DNA of 64,000 nt, taken from NCBI RefSeq assembly GCF_000314735.2, contig NZ_KB375270.1:1860001-1924000 (forward strand), given 5' to 3'. Of the stretch, positions 17,440-27,346 are shown piece by piece. Source of the DNA: Afipia felis ATCC 53690. Lineage in GTDB: Bacteria; Pseudomonadota; Alphaproteobacteria; Rhizobiales; Xanthobacteraceae. A model generated the notes under the pieces. The model saw only the letters and a list, made by a program, of their open reading frames with translations. It ran no database searches and was not told the DNA's origin. A program made the position numbers and the translations under genes. Every line of letters begins with the position of its first letter. Position 1 is the stretch's first letter.

Positions 17440-17556
17440 TGTAGGTCCCCAACAAACCGCTGCCCCCGGCAGCACCCCGTGCCTTTATGCCAGCCTGGGC
17501 GAAAGCTGTAAAACGCGACGTCGCGCCGCCCCTATCGCCGGATGCCGGCAGACAGC

Positions 17557-17588
17557 AAAAAGCCCGGACCTTTCGGGCCGGGCTTTTT
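17557..17588. terminator. Intrinsic terminator after fliI-fliJ
   Basis: AAAAAGCCCGG (17557-17567) pairs with CCGGGCTTTTT (17578-17588). It lies 25 bp after the fliJ stop and before the sigma-factor gene, separating the two minus-strand units. Confidence 0.85.
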
Positions 17589-17613
17589 GAAACCGTTCGA
17601 AGATCGTCGGGGA

Positions 17614-18033
17614 TCAGGCGACCGCGCCGATCCGCGCGCGCATCAAGCCGATGCTGTCGAGATCGGCCTGCTCGCGGGCGCTCTCCTCGGCGCGTTCACG
17701 GGCCTGATCGCGCTCGTCCAGAAGCTCGACCTTCTTCAATTCCTCGAAAGCGTCAGCCAAGTGCGCCTTCGCTTCTTCAAGCTGCCCGCGCAATTCGTCC
17801 GCGGAGCGGGTCAGGTTCTCGCGGCGCTGGATCGCGGCCTTGGCATAGGTCGGATAGGCAAAGTGGGCCGGATCCTGAATGCCTGCGCGATCCTGCTCGG
17901 TCTGGATTTCGCGTTCGAGGTCGACCGACATTCGCTGGAATTCCGCGATCATGGTCTCGATCTGAGCAACCCGGCGACGCTTCTCGTCGACCTGAAATTT
18001 CTTCAGACGGATAAGCGTTTCACGTGACTTCAT
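17614..18033 (-). CDS. fliJ: Flagellar export chaperone FliJ
   Basis: 139 residues, almost entirely coiled coil, with the family-like start MKSRETLIRLKKFQVDEKRR. It assists the FliI ATPase and ferries export chaperones to the FlhA gate. It lies 106 bp downstream of fliI on the same strand, the standard alphaproteobacterial order, and is followed by a terminator. Confidence 0.9.
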   Translation of the reverse strand: MKSRETLIRLKKFQVDEKRRRVAQIETMIAEFQRMSVDLEREIQTEQDRAGIQDPAHFAYPTYAKAAIQRRENLTRSADELRGQLEEAKAHLADAFEELKKVELLDERDQARERAEESAREQADLDSIGLMRARIGAVA

Positions 18034-18139
18034 CGACTCGTACTCCCCAGAAGTCCCAGTATCAAAACGGGACAGGACCGGCTCCCCGACTGGGCCCCAC
18101 CGGCGAACAACAGACGGCGTGGATCATGGCCTGACAAAG

Positions 18140-19465
18140 TTAGCTTTCCGTTTCCACAGAAGCGAGGATTTGCTGCAGTTGCCGGTAGCCGGCCTCCAGT
18201 CCGGTCGCCTCACTCTTGCCCTGGCGGAGGAAGTTCTCGAGCGGTTCGTGCAGGCGGATCGCCTCGTCCACCTCGGCGCTCGAACCGGCGCGATAGGCTC
18301 CGAGCCGGATCAACTCCTCCATATCCGCATAGGTCGCCATCACCTGACGGCCCCGCATGATGATCGGCAGGAATTCCGGATTGGCCGATTTCGGCATGGT
18401 CCGGGAGACGGATTTGAGGATGTTGATCGCGGGATAGCGCCCGCGCTCAGCGATGGCGCGCTCCATGACGATATGTCCGTCGAGAATGCCGCGCACCGCA
18501 TCCGCCACCGGCTCATTATGATCGTCGCCGTCCACCAGCACCGTGAAGATGCCGGTGATGGTGCCCTCGCCCAGCCCCGGCCCCGCCCGCTCCAGAAGCT
18601 TCGGCAGTTCGGTGAAAACGGTCGGCGTGTAGCCCTTGGCAGTCGGCGGCTCGCCTGCGGACAGGCCGATCTCGCGCTGCGCCATGGCAAAGCGCGTCAC
18701 CGAATCCATCAGGCACAGCACACTCTGGCCTTCATCGCGGAAATACTCGGAGATCGCGAGCGTCAGATAAGCCGCCTGCCGCCGCATCAAAGCGGGCTCG
18801 TCAGAGGTCGCGACTACGACGACCGAGCGCGCGAGCCCCTCCTCGCCGAGATCGTCCTGCAGAAACTCCTGCACCTCGCGGCCGCGTTCGCCGACAAGGC
18901 CGATCACCGAAATGTCGGCATCGACGTTGCGGGCAAGCATCGACAGCAGCACTGATTTGCCGACACCCGAGCCCGCGAAGATACCCATGCGCTGGCCGCT
19001 GCAGCAGGTCAGAAAGGTGTTGAGCGCGCGCACGCCGAGATCGAGCGGCTGCCCCACTCGCTTTCTTGAATGAGCGGGCGGCGGCAGGTTCCGGAACGGC
19101 ATAGGCGACGGACCCTGCGGGATCGGCCCCTTGCCGTCGATCGGCTCTCCCATCGCATTGACGACGCGGCCAAGCCACCCCTCACACGGCCTCACCTGAC
19201 TCGCCGCATTGGCGATCACCGCGCGGCAGCCGCGCCGGACACCATCGAGGCCCGCGAACGGCATCAGCACCGCATTGTTGCCGGTGAAGCCAATTACCTC
19301 GCAGGGAATGTCACGATCGCCGCCGGTTTCGATCACGACCCGTGCGCCGACCGACATCGCATGAATGGGACCTGCGACTTCGACCATCAACCCGCGCACG
19401 CCCACGACGCGGCCATAAATATTGACGGCGTCGATATCGCCGATCTGTTCAGCCAGAGCCTTCAC
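18140..19465 (-). CDS. fliI: Flagellum-specific ATP synthase/export ATPase FliI
   Basis: 441 residues. It resembles the F1-beta ATPase fold: Walker A in [20 protein letters not shown], then [14 protein letters not shown], Walker B in [20 protein letters not shown], and [14 protein letters not shown] at the catalytic interface. The start is a GTG with GAGG upstream; no ATG fits better. It energises flagellar type III export with FliJ and FlhA. It diverges from ctrA across about 400 bp with CtrA-like and GANTC sites. Confidence 0.96.
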   Translation of the reverse strand: MKALAEQIGDIDAVNIYGRVVGVRGLMVEVAGPIHAMSVGARVVIETGGDRDIPCEVIGFTGNNAVLMPFAGLDGVRRGCRAVIANAASQVRPCEGWLGRVVNAMGEPIDGKGPIPQGPSPMPFRNLPPPAHSRKRVGQPLDLGVRALNTFLTCCSGQRMGIFAGSGVGKSVLLSMLARNVDADISVIGLVGERGREVQEFLQDDLGEEGLARSVVVVATSDEPALMRRQAAYLTLAISEYFRDEGQSVLCLMDSVTRFAMAQREIGLSAGEPPTAKGYTPTVFTELPKLLERAGPGLGEGTITGIFTVLVDGDDHNEPVADAVRGILDGHIVMERAIAERGRYPAINILKSVSRTMPKSANPEFLPIIMRGRQVMATYADMEELIRLGAYRAGSSAEVDEAIRLHEPLENFLRQGKSEATGLEAGYRQLQQILASVETES

Positions 19466-19538
19466 TGCAAGCCTCGCGTCACCGGAACGCCTTCTTCATT
19501 TCAAAAAGCTTAAGTTTCCACGGCGTGGTTGCGTGTCC

Positions 19539-19553
19539 TTAACTCTGTGTTTA
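19539..19553. promoter_or_regulatory. CtrA-box-like site in the fliI-ctrA intergenic region
   Basis: TTAA-N7-TTTA (TTAACTCTGTGTTTA) lies 74 bp before the fliI start, with TTAATGATT nearby at about 19564. A further half site TTAACCAT occurs at about 19764. This is compatible with CtrA control of fliI and of its own gene. Confidence 0.45.
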
Positions 19554-19623
19554 CCCGCATCGTTAATGATTGCGTCACTGTCTTTGGTAACTGACAGCGG
19601 CTCGACCTTCAGAACGGAGGGCC

Positions 19624-19791
19624 GAATCGCGGGAGGCGGTCAGGCCCGACTCCTAAACGGAACTTGAACTTGCATGGGTACGAAAAGCCGCTTCTCTGCA
19701 ACATCTTAAGTCGATTCGGCATAATTTGCACGAATAGAGCTTGCAGGCACGAATCAGCTTTTGTTAACCATGTCTCGTCAGGATTCGAATC
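19624..19791. promoter_or_regulatory. Cluster of six GANTC (CcrM methylation) sites upstream of ctrA
   Basis: GAATC 19624, GACTC 19648, GATTC 19713, GAATC 19751, GATTC 19782 and GAATC 19787 lie within 168 bp. About 0.7 would be expected by chance at equal base frequencies. In Caulobacter a GANTC site in ctrA P1 links transcription to the methylation state, so the cluster marks this as a methylation-sensitive ctrA promoter region. Confidence 0.65.
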
Positions 19792-19869
19792 AGTTGTGCA
19801 AAGGCGTTCCAGTGCCGCGAGTTGTGCGGCCGACCTGACGCCCGGAGTGGCGACTATTAGGGGACTGGC

Positions 19870-20571
19870 ATGCGCGTATTGCTGATAGAAGATGACAGCG
19901 CCACTGCGCAGTCGATCGAGCTGATGCTCAAATCCGAGAGCTTCAACGTCTACACGACGGATCTCGGAGAAGAAGGCGTCGATCTCGGCAAGCTGTACGA
20001 TTACGACATCATCCTGCTCGACCTCAATCTGCCCGACATGTCGGGCTACGAGGTGCTCAAGCAGCTTCGGGTTTCCAAGATCAAGACCCCGATCCTGATC
20101 CTGTCCGGCCTTGCCGGCATCGAGGACAAGGTGAAGGGTCTCGGCGTAGGCGCCGACGACTACATGACCAAGCCGTTCCACAAGGACGAACTGGTCGCCC
20201 GCATCCACGCCATCGTGCGCCGCTCGAAGGGCCATGCCCAGTCGGTGATCCAGACTGGCGACCTGATCGTCAACCTCGACACCAAGACTGTCGAAGTCGG
20301 CGGCCAGCGCGTGCACCTGACCGGCAAGGAATATCAGATGCTGGAGCTGCTCTCGCTCCGCAAGGGCACCACGCTCACCAAGGAAATGTTCCTCAACCAT
20401 CTCTACGGCGGGATGGACGAGCCGGAACTCAAGATCATCGACGTGTTCATCTGCAAGCTGCGCAAGAAGCTCGCCAACGCGTCGGAAGGCCGCAACTTCA
20501 TCGAGACCGTCTGGGGCCGCGGCTATGTGCTGCGCGAACCGAGCGAGGACGAAGCGCGCATCCCGGCCTGA
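19870..20571 (+). CDS. ctrA: Cell-cycle response regulator CtrA
   Basis: 233 residues, OmpR-class. In the receiver domain (1-115) the acidic pocket is EDD (7-9), the phosphoacceptor is Asp51 in [20 protein letters not shown], and the conserved Lys is in [10 protein letters not shown]. In the winged-helix domain, [40 protein letters not shown] and FICKLRKKL are characteristic of CtrA. It controls cell-cycle and flagellar genes. It is adjacent to fliI and in the same locus as chpT, the phosphotransferase that feeds it. Confidence 0.97.
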   Translation: MRVLLIEDDSATAQSIELMLKSESFNVYTTDLGEEGVDLGKLYDYDIILLDLNLPDMSGYEVLKQLRVSKIKTPILILSGLAGIEDKVKGLGVGADDYMTKPFHKDELVARIHAIVRRSKGHAQSVIQTGDLIVNLDTKTVEVGGQRVHLTGKEYQMLELLSLRKGTTLTKEMFLNHLYGGMDEPELKIIDVFICKLRKKLANASEGRNFIETVWGRGYVLREPSEDEARIPA

Positions 20572-20591
20572 GACTTCGCTTCATAGATTGC

Positions 20592-20621
20592 AAAAAAACC
20601 CCGCCAGTGGCGGGGTTTTTT
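20592..20621. terminator. Bidirectional terminator between ctrA and cheR
   Basis: AAAAAACCCCGCC pairs with GGCGGGGTTTTTT around a 3-nt loop, with A and T tracts on both sides. It lies between the convergent ctrA and cheR genes. Confidence 0.9.
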
Positions 20622-20659
20622 ATTGCGACCGGCAGACCGGCAACCGAACCTAATCAGGC

Positions 20660-21532
20660 TTATCGCGCAGCCATCGTCGCCCGGAAACCACCTGCCCCCA
20701 TGGCGGGCGCGATCGAGGGCGATGCAACCTTCGGAAGATACACGCCGCGGCGCTGCTGGCAGGGACGATAGGCGTCCGTGAGCCCAACCACCGTTTCGGC
20801 CGCACCGAGGAAGAGATAGCCGTCCGGCTCGTTCACCTTCATCATCCGGTTGAGGACGTCGGCCTTGGTCGTCTGGTCAAAATAGATCAGCACGTTCCGG
20901 CAGAAGATCACGTCGAACTTGCCGAGGCTCGAGAAGTCGTTGAGCAGATTGAGCGGCCTGAACTGCACCATGGCGCGGATATCGGCATTGATCTGCCAGG
21001 TCTCGCCGATCTGCTTGAAGTGGGTGACAAGTTTCTGGATCGGCAGACCGCGCTGGACTTCGAACTGACTGTAGATGCCGCTCTTGCACTTCTCGAGCAC
21101 TTCCTGCGAGAGATCCGTCGCGACGATTTCCACCCGCCAGCCGGACAGCATCTGAGCGAAATCCTTCAGGATCATCGCCAGCGAATAGGGCTCCTGCCCG
21201 GTCGAGGCTGCCGCGCACCAGATACGAAGATTCTTGCGATTGGCCCGCGCCTTGATGAGTTCGGGCAGAACGCTGTCCTTGAAATGATCGAACGGAATCT
21301 TGTCGCGGAAAAAGAACGTCTCGTTGGTGGTCATCGCCTCGACCACGTCGCAGATCGTGTTTTCCACGCCGCGCCGCAGTTCGGCGACAAGTTCACCCAG
21401 GCTACCCAGATTCGCCCTGCGCACGAGCGGCATGAGACGGCTTTCGATCAGGTACTGCTTGTCGTCTGACAAAACGAGGCCGGATCGTTCCTTCAGGAGC
21501 TTGCGCAGAAAATCGTATTCAGCCTGAATCAC
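20660..21532 (-). CDS. cheR: Chemotaxis protein methyltransferase CheR
   Basis: 290 residues. It methylates glutamates of chemoreceptors using SAM. The N-terminal helical domain is followed by the SAM-binding domain with [34 protein letters not shown] and [14 protein letters not shown]. The start is a GTG at 21532 with AGGAG seven nt upstream, overlapping the cheB stop by 4 nt (GTGA). A longer open frame to 21637 would run into cheB and lacks family similarity. Confidence 0.95.
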   Translation of the reverse strand: MIQAEYDFLRKLLKERSGLVLSDDKQYLIESRLMPLVRRANLGSLGELVAELRRGVENTICDVVEAMTTNETFFFRDKIPFDHFKDSVLPELIKARANRKNLRIWCAAASTGQEPYSLAMILKDFAQMLSGWRVEIVATDLSQEVLEKCKSGIYSQFEVQRGLPIQKLVTHFKQIGETWQINADIRAMVQFRPLNLLNDFSSLGKFDVIFCRNVLIYFDQTTKADVLNRMMKVNEPDGYLFLGAAETVVGLTDAYRPCQQRRGVYLPKVASPSIAPAMGAGGFRATMAAR

Positions 21533-22683
21533 GAGAAATCTCCTGAAAGGATTTTTTGTATTTTTTGGCCGATCTGATTGAGCGGCAAGACCGCGGAACA
21601 GATGCCGGCCTGCGCGGCCGCACCCGGCATTCCCCACACCACCGATGTCGCTTCGTCTTGCGCGATTACGTTGCCGCCGGCGGTGACGATGTCCCTACCG
21701 CCGCGCATGCCATCGGACCCCATACCCGTAAGGATGACCGCCAGCAGATCGCCCTTCCAGACATCGATCGCCGACATGAAAAGAGGGTCCACCGCAGGAC
21801 GGCAGAAATTGATTTGGGGGCCGTCATCGAGCGAGATCGCGACATTGCCGCCCTGACGCCCCACGCGCATGTGCAGCCCGCCCGGTGCGATATAGATATT
21901 GCCCTGCCTGACGACCTGCCCGTTCGTCCCCTCATACGTCGGCCGGGCACTGACGCGGCCGACATGCTGGGCGAGAATAGTGGTGAAGGTCGGCGGCATG
22001 TGCTGGGTAATCAGGACAGGCACCCTGTCGACGATCGGTGCCAACTCGGCGGCGAGCGTGGTCAACGCCTGGGGCCCGCCGGTCGAGGAGCCGATCAAAA
22101 GCGCCTTCGGTCTCACGTTATTGAATGGACGCAGCGAAAACTTCGTCGGCGCGTGATGAAGCGGTGCCGCCACCGCGGCTGGCTGCAGCGAAGCGGCAGG
22201 TGCCAGCGGCGGGCTCGGCACGCGGCGACGCACAAGGCGCGCCGTGAGGTGACGAATCTTCTGCACCAGTTCGTGCCGGAAGGTATCCGCGCCGCCCAGA
22301 TGATTGCTTTCCGGCTTCGGAATGTAGTCGGAGGCACCGAGCGACAGCGCCTTAAGGCTGATCTCGGCGTTCCGCAGCGTCAATGTCGAGGCCATGATGA
22401 CGACAAGGTCGCGCTTCTTCGCCAGCAGCAGCGGAAGTGCAGTGATGCCGTCCATATCCGGCATCTCGATGTCGAGGATCACGGCGTCGGGATTGATCCG
22501 CTCGATCTGATTGACCGCATCGAGGCCAGTGCGACACGAGGCCACCACCACCATGTCGGTCTCGGCTTCGATCCAACGCGTGATGATGCCGCGAATGATG
22601 GCTGAATCATCAACCACCATGATTCGAATGCGCTCGCCACTCATTGAGACGGGATGAGAGGCGGGTGCCAGATCGATACTCAT
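21529..22683 (-). CDS. cheB: Chemotaxis response regulator and methylesterase CheB
   Basis: 384 residues. The receiver domain has the DD pair in [10 protein letters not shown] and phosphoacceptor Asp71 in [13 protein letters not shown] Pro/Ala-rich linker (about 155-185) leads to the methylesterase domain with catalytic Ser200 ([11 protein letters not shown]), His228 (QHMPPTFT) and Asp324 ([12 protein letters not shown]). It demethylates or deamidates receptors in opposition to CheR, with which it is translationally coupled. Confidence 0.96.
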   Translation of the reverse strand: MSIDLAPASHPVSMSGERIRIMVVDDSAIIRGIITRWIEAETDMVVVASCRTGLDAVNQIERINPDAVILDIEMPDMDGITALPLLLAKKRDLVVIMASTLTLRNAEISLKALSLGASDYIPKPESNHLGGADTFRHELVQKIRHLTARLVRRRVPSPPLAPAASLQPAAVAAPLHHAPTKFSLRPFNNVRPKALLIGSSTGGPQALTTLAAELAPIVDRVPVLITQHMPPTFTTILAQHVGRVSARPTYEGTNGQVVRQGNIYIAPGGLHMRVGRQGGNVAISLDDGPQINFCRPAVDPLFMSAIDVWKGDLLAVILTGMGSDGMRGGRDIVTAGGNVIAQDEATSVVWGMPGAAAQAGICSAVLPLNQIGQKIQKILSGDFS

Positions 22684-22753
22684 TCAATTACCAAATTTGC
22701 TTTCTGCCAGAGGCAGGAGGAAACGATATCGATCCGGCCGACGTCGTCGACTC

Positions 22754-23119
22754 TTAAATCAGGCCGACTTCCTGAAACTTCGCGGTGACGATTTCCTTGT
22801 CGAACGGCTTCATAATGTACTCGTTCGCGCCTGCATGAAGCGCGCGCGCGATATGAGCGACATCGTTCTCCGTGGTGCAGAAAACCACCTTGGGCTTTTC
22901 GCCGTTCGGCATCATGCGCAGGTTGCGCAGAAATTCATGGCCATCCATCACCGGCATATTCCAGTCGAGCAGCACGGCGTCGGGAAGACCGCGCTTGCAA
23001 ACTTCCATCGCCTTCTCGCCGTCTTCGGCTTCGATGATTTCGAAGTTCAGGCCTTCCAGGATTCGGCGCGCGACCTTGCGGATCACGCTGGAATCATCAA
23101 CGACGAGACATGTTTTCAT
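22754..23119 (-). CDS. cheY: Chemotaxis response regulator CheY
   Basis: 121 residues forming a single receiver domain. VVDDSSVIRKVARRIL gives the acidic pair, the phosphoacceptor is Asp52 in VLLDWNMPVMDGHEF, the conserved Thr is in VVFCTTEND, and Lys is in IMKPFDKEI. It relays the CheA signal to the flagellar switch. The start at 23119 has GAGGTCAGC upstream; a frame extension six codons longer lacks a site. Confidence 0.94.
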   Translation of the reverse strand: MKTCLVVDDSSVIRKVARRILEGLNFEIIEAEDGEKAMEVCKRGLPDAVLLDWNMPVMDGHEFLRNLRMMPNGEKPKVVFCTTENDVAHIARALHAGANEYIMKPFDKEIVTAKFQEVGLI

Positions 23120-23156
23120 GCTGACCTCTATTTTCAAATGCTGACCTGACGGGCTC

Positions 23157-23627
23157 TCAAGCCGCCATCATGTCAGGAGCAATCTCCAGTACCCGGTCGA
23201 TATCGAGCACCACCATCAACTGGCCGTCGAGCCGATGGATGCCACCCGCCACTTTCTCCATGCCGCGATCGAGATTGACCGGATTCATCTCCCGGCTGTC
23301 GTCGGACAACTTCATGACTTCCCCGATCGAATCGATCAGCAGTCCATAGGACTCGCCGCGATGATCGACGCCGATCGCCATCGGCGGCCGGCCATCCTCG
23401 ATTTTCGGCAGACCGAGGCGCGCACGCATGTCGATCGCGGTGACGATCCGGCCGCGCAGGTTGAGAACGCCTGCGATATCGTCGGAAGCGAGCGGCACGC
23501 GGGTCAGCCGCTCGGGCATGAACACGTCCTGCACACGAGAGATCGGCAGGCCGAACAATTGGCCGCCGATCATAGCGGTGACGTACTCGGTGATGTGGCC
23601 GTCGGTTTTCTGAACTTGCTGGTCCAT
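23157..23627 (-). CDS. cheW: Chemotaxis coupling protein CheW
   Basis: 156 residues. The CheW SH3-like fold shows as YVTAMIGGQLFGLPISRVQD, RVPLASDDIAGVLNLRGRIV and GLLIDSIGEVMKL. It bridges chemoreceptors and CheA. It lies between cheA and cheY in the same direction, 10 bp after cheA. Confidence 0.95.
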   Translation of the reverse strand: MDQQVQKTDGHITEYVTAMIGGQLFGLPISRVQDVFMPERLTRVPLASDDIAGVLNLRGRIVTAIDMRARLGLPKIEDGRPPMAIGVDHRGESYGLLIDSIGEVMKLSDDSREMNPVNLDRGMEKVAGGIHRLDGQLMVVLDIDRVLEIAPDMMAA

Positions 23628-23637
23628 CTCGCTATCC

Positions 23638-26376
23638 TTATGCCGCGCGGTGATCGCGAGCGGCCTGTTCCTTCAACGCCGCGATCAGACCAGGCCGGTC
23701 GAACTTCGCGACATAATCGTGGAAACCGACCTGGCGGCCCCGTTCGATCGCGGCTGGAGAAACCAGCGACGACAGCGCGATGATCGGGGTTTCGTTGTTG
23801 CGCTGGTCGGCGCGAACGGCCTCGGCGAATTCGAAGCCGTTCATTTCCGGCATCTCAATGTCGGTGAGGATGACGTTGAACTGCTTGCCGCCGCGCAGGA
23901 TATTCAAGCCCTCGCTCGCATTGGTCGCGGTCTGGACGCTGTAGCCCGCTGCTTTCAGGACCGGCGCCAGCATGTTGCGGAAGAAGGCCGAGTCGTCCAC
24001 CAGGAGAATCTCCTGGGTCAGGCTCGAGCGCTGCATGTCCTTGCGGGTGAACCAATCGGCGAAAGCCATCGGCAGGAAGTGACCAACATCGATCACTTCG
24101 GTCGCCTGCCCCTTGATGACGGCGGAACCGAGCAGACCTTCCTGTGCGCTCGCGACTTCGATGTTGAGGCTTTCCTCGACAATGTCGACGATCTCGTCGA
24201 CCACCAGACCCATGGAACGGCCATCATCGACGAACACCAGGATCGGCTGCACGCCCTCGTTACGAACCGTAACGCCTTCCATGCTGACGAGCGGCATCAG
24301 ATGGTCGCGATACTGCACCATGTGGCGGCCGTTGGAGAACTCGATCTTCTCCGCCGCGATTTCCTCGAGACGTGTGACGAGCGCCAGCGGCACGGCCTTC
24401 GGCTGAGTGTTACCGGCATGGAAGACGAGCAGCGAGGTGAGCTGTTCGGAACCGGCGACACGCGCGGCCGCGTTCTCGTCCATCATATCGCTCTGTGCCG
24501 ACATCGAGTTGCCGACCGACTGCGAGATGCCGTTCGGATCGATAATCATGATGACGGCGCCATCGCCAAGAATGGTGTTGCCGGAGAACATGTTGATGTG
24601 GCGCAGCTTGGTCGACATCGGCTTGACGACGATTTCTTCGGTGTGGAAGACGCCGTCGACCACGATGCCGAAGGTCTGGCTGCCGACCTGCATCACAACG
24701 ATGAAGCCGTTTTCCGGATCGATCTCCTGACCATCATCGATCTTGAGAAGCTTGCGCAGGTGCAGAAGCGGCAACAGCTTGTTGCGGAGCCGCAGCACCG
24801 GCGTGTCCTTGATGCGCTCGATCCGATGATCCGAATTGGCGCGCGCGCGCACCAGTTCGACCACCGCAATCTGCGGAATCGCAAACCGTTCGCCCGCCGA
24901 TTCCACGATCAGCGCGGAAACGATGGCAAGCGTCAGCGGAATCTTGATGGTGAAGGACGACCCCTCGCCTGGCACCGACTTGACGTCGATGGTGCCGCCG
25001 ATCTGATCGATGTTGGTACGCACCACGTCCATGCCAACGCCGCGACCGGACACGCTGGTAACAGCCGCTGCTGTTGAGAAGCCCGGCGCAAAGATGAACT
25101 TGTGAATCTGAGCTTCGCTCATCTTCTCAAGCTCAGCTTCGGTGACGATGCCGTTCTGCAGCGCCTTCTGCTTGATACGTTCGGTGTTAAGCCCCTGACC
25201 GTTGTCGGCGATGCAAATGATGATGTGGCCGCCTTCATGATAGGCGGAGACGCGAATGGTACCGACTTCGGGCTTGCCCGCGGCAACACGCGCGGCGGTG
25301 CTTTCCAGACCGTGGTCGGCCGAGTTGCGCACCATATGCGTCAGCGGATCCTTGATGAGGTCGAGCACCTGGCGGTCGAGTTCGGTGTCGGCGCCATGCA
25401 TCTCGAGTTCAATCTGCTTGCCGAGTTCGGCCGACAGGTCGCGTACAATGCGCGGCAGCTTCTGCCAGGCGTTGCCGATTGGCTGCATGCGCGTCTTCAT
25501 GACGCCTTCCTGCAGTTCGGCAGTAACATTGGAGAGGCGCTGCAGCGGCACCTTGAATTCGTTCTCCTCGTGACGGCGGCTGATTTCCAGCAACTGGTTG
25601 CGGGTCAGCACCAGCTCGGACACCATCGTCATCAGATGTTCGAGCGCGTCGACGTTGACGCGGATCGACTGCGCCGAGACCTTGTCGGCCTCGGTTGCTT
25701 CACCCTCGCCGCCTGCCTTACGTGCGGCCGGTTTTGCAGCGGGCTTCGCGGCTGGCTTGGACGCGGGGGCTACCGCAGCAGGTGCCGGCGCAGCAGCCGC
25801 AACAGGGGCCGCAACAGGGGCCGCCACCGTCTCGACTGCGGTTTCGCGGAATGCGCGCTCCAGTTCATCGAGCGAGACCTCGCCGGGGCGCAATGCGCGC
25901 TCCAAGGTCTGCTCCACCAGCGTGCCTTGCGCCGCGCCACCGGAAGAGGCCGCAGGAGGAGAAGCAGCAGGCGCAGGCGCGCTGCTCTCCATCGAAGCCA
26001 TGCCGACTTCGACCATCTTCTCCAGTGCGCCGATCAGATCAGGGTCGGAGCCTTCCGGCTCGGCCTCGCTGGATTCGAGTTCGCCCAAGATGTCCTTGAT
26101 GCGATCGATAGTGTTGAGGATCAGCGACACGGCTTCGCCGGTCACCGGCATGCCATCGCGGAATTTGCCCATCAGGGTTTCGGCCGCGTGGGCCAGCGCC
26201 TCGAGGCGCGGCAGGCCGAGAAAGCCGCACGTCCCTTTGATGGTGTGAACAAGCCGGAAAATATTATCCAGGATCTTCGCGTTATTCGGATCCTGTTCAA
26301 AACGAACCAATTGGTTATCGACGGTATCGAGGCTCTCGTTCGTTTCCGTCAGGAACTCACGCAACATATCATCCAT
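23638..26376 (-). CDS. cheA: Hybrid chemotaxis histidine kinase CheA with C-terminal receiver domain
   Basis: 912 residues. The Hpt domain has the phosphoacceptor His44 in LVHTIKGTCGFLG. A long Ala/Pro linker (about 140-235) follows, then dimerisation, the ATPase domain (HMVRNSADHGLE, IADNGQGLN, GRGVGMDVVRTNI), two CheW-like regions and a C-terminal receiver (about 790-905) with ILLVDDSAFFRNM and VILTDIEMPEMNG. The receiver, absent from E. coli CheA, probably acts as a phosphate sink. The start at 26376 begins the Hpt domain; the longer frame to 26418 adds no family sequence. Confidence 0.95.
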   Translation of the reverse strand: MDDMLREFLTETNESLDTVDNQLVRFEQDPNNAKILDNIFRLVHTIKGTCGFLGLPRLEALAHAAETLMGKFRDGMPVTGEAVSLILNTIDRIKDILGELESSEAEPEGSDPDLIGALEKMVEVGMASMESSAPAPAASPPAASSGGAAQGTLVEQTLERALRPGEVSLDELERAFRETAVETVAAPVAAPVAAAAPAPAAVAPASKPAAKPAAKPAARKAGGEGEATEADKVSAQSIRVNVDALEHLMTMVSELVLTRNQLLEISRRHEENEFKVPLQRLSNVTAELQEGVMKTRMQPIGNAWQKLPRIVRDLSAELGKQIELEMHGADTELDRQVLDLIKDPLTHMVRNSADHGLESTAARVAAGKPEVGTIRVSAYHEGGHIIICIADNGQGLNTERIKQKALQNGIVTEAELEKMSEAQIHKFIFAPGFSTAAAVTSVSGRGVGMDVVRTNIDQIGGTIDVKSVPGEGSSFTIKIPLTLAIVSALIVESAGERFAIPQIAVVELVRARANSDHRIERIKDTPVLRLRNKLLPLLHLRKLLKIDDGQEIDPENGFIVVMQVGSQTFGIVVDGVFHTEEIVVKPMSTKLRHINMFSGNTILGDGAVIMIIDPNGISQSVGNSMSAQSDMMDENAAARVAGSEQLTSLLVFHAGNTQPKAVPLALVTRLEEIAAEKIEFSNGRHMVQYRDHLMPLVSMEGVTVRNEGVQPILVFVDDGRSMGLVVDEIVDIVEESLNIEVASAQEGLLGSAVIKGQATEVIDVGHFLPMAFADWFTRKDMQRSSLTQEILLVDDSAFFRNMLAPVLKAAGYSVQTATNASEGLNILRGGKQFNVILTDIEMPEMNGFEFAEAVRADQRNNETPIIALSSLVSPAAIERGRQVGFHDYVAKFDRPGLIAALKEQAARDHRAA

Positions 26377-26556
26377 GAAACAACCCAGCCCTGGAGCGGA
26401 GGCGCACAGATGCGCCATCCAAGTCTGCGCAGTTTCAACGGAAAGCGTTTAATAATGGTGAGCAAAAGGTATTTTTGTTTTGGCGCTTTGCGCGGACCGC
26501 CTGCGGCATCGATGCGCGCAGGCGGGAAAGGGTTCGTTAAGATTTGAACGCCGCCC

Positions 26557-27195
26557 TTACGAAGTCGCGACGACGACCGCGCCTTCTTCCTTGGTCAGTC
26601 CGACCTTGAAGCCGCAGGCCTGCGCGAGCAGCGCCGTATAATAAGGCTGCACCGCATGCGCGGTGATGGAGGCCGCATTCTCGAGGTTGAGTTGATCGGC
26701 GATGCTGTGCGGCTCGCGCGCATTCTGTCCAACCGCGCGGATGCAGAATCCCATCGTGTCGCCCTCGCCGATCGGATCGATCACCAGTTCGCCACCGCGC
26801 GGGATCGCCTGCTGGGCGATGACCAGCATGTTGAGGAGCAACTTGACGCGGTTCTTCGCCAGCAGCATGTGCGGCAGATTCCAGGTCAGCTTGGTCTTGT
26901 TGTCCTCGAGATGGCCCCGCGCCACCTTCTGCGCGTCGCCGAGGTCGATCTGCGTTCCGGCGGAGCCCGCCGCGCCATAGGCGATACGGCAGAACTGCAG
27001 CCGCGCCGAGGTGCTGACTGCGCTCTTGCGGATCAGGTCGAGCGCGAATTCCTTGTCTTCGGCCTTGTTGCTCGAATCCATGACCTCCAGGCCGTTGACG
27101 ATGGCGCCGACCGGATTGATGAGATCGTGGCAAACCCTTGAGGACAGCAACGCAGCAAGATCGAGAGCATCGGGAGCGCCGGAGGTACCTGACAT
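26557..27195 (-). CDS. chpT: Histidine phosphotransferase ChpT
   Basis: 212 residues. A pseudo-histidine-kinase fold with the phosphoacceptor His23 in SSRVCHDLINPVGAIVNGLE, and a degenerate ATPase-like C-terminal half. ChpT carries phosphate from CckA to CtrA and CpdR and so sets CtrA activity. The start at 27195 has AGGAAAA upstream; the frame stays open to 27582, but that part lacks family sequence. It lies 180 bp upstream of cheA and 6 kb from ctrA. Confidence 0.9.
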   Translation of the reverse strand: MSGTSGAPDALDLAALLSSRVCHDLINPVGAIVNGLEVMDSSNKAEDKEFALDLIRKSAVSTSARLQFCRIAYGAAGSAGTQIDLGDAQKVARGHLEDNKTKLTWNLPHMLLAKNRVKLLLNMLVIAQQAIPRGGELVIDPIGEGDTMGFCIRAVGQNAREPHSIADQLNLENAASITAHAVQPYYTALLAQACGFKVGLTKEEGAVVVATS

Positions 27196-27346
27196 GGAAA
27201 TTTTCCTGCTGTGGTTTGGTGTGTGATAAGGATCCGCTGCTGCGATATCCGCAGCCGAATCACGCCGGACCGTGATTTGATACACCGCGAAGCCTGCCGC
27301 GGCCACACAGGCCAGCGACGAACCACGGCAGGCCAGGAAAGAGATT

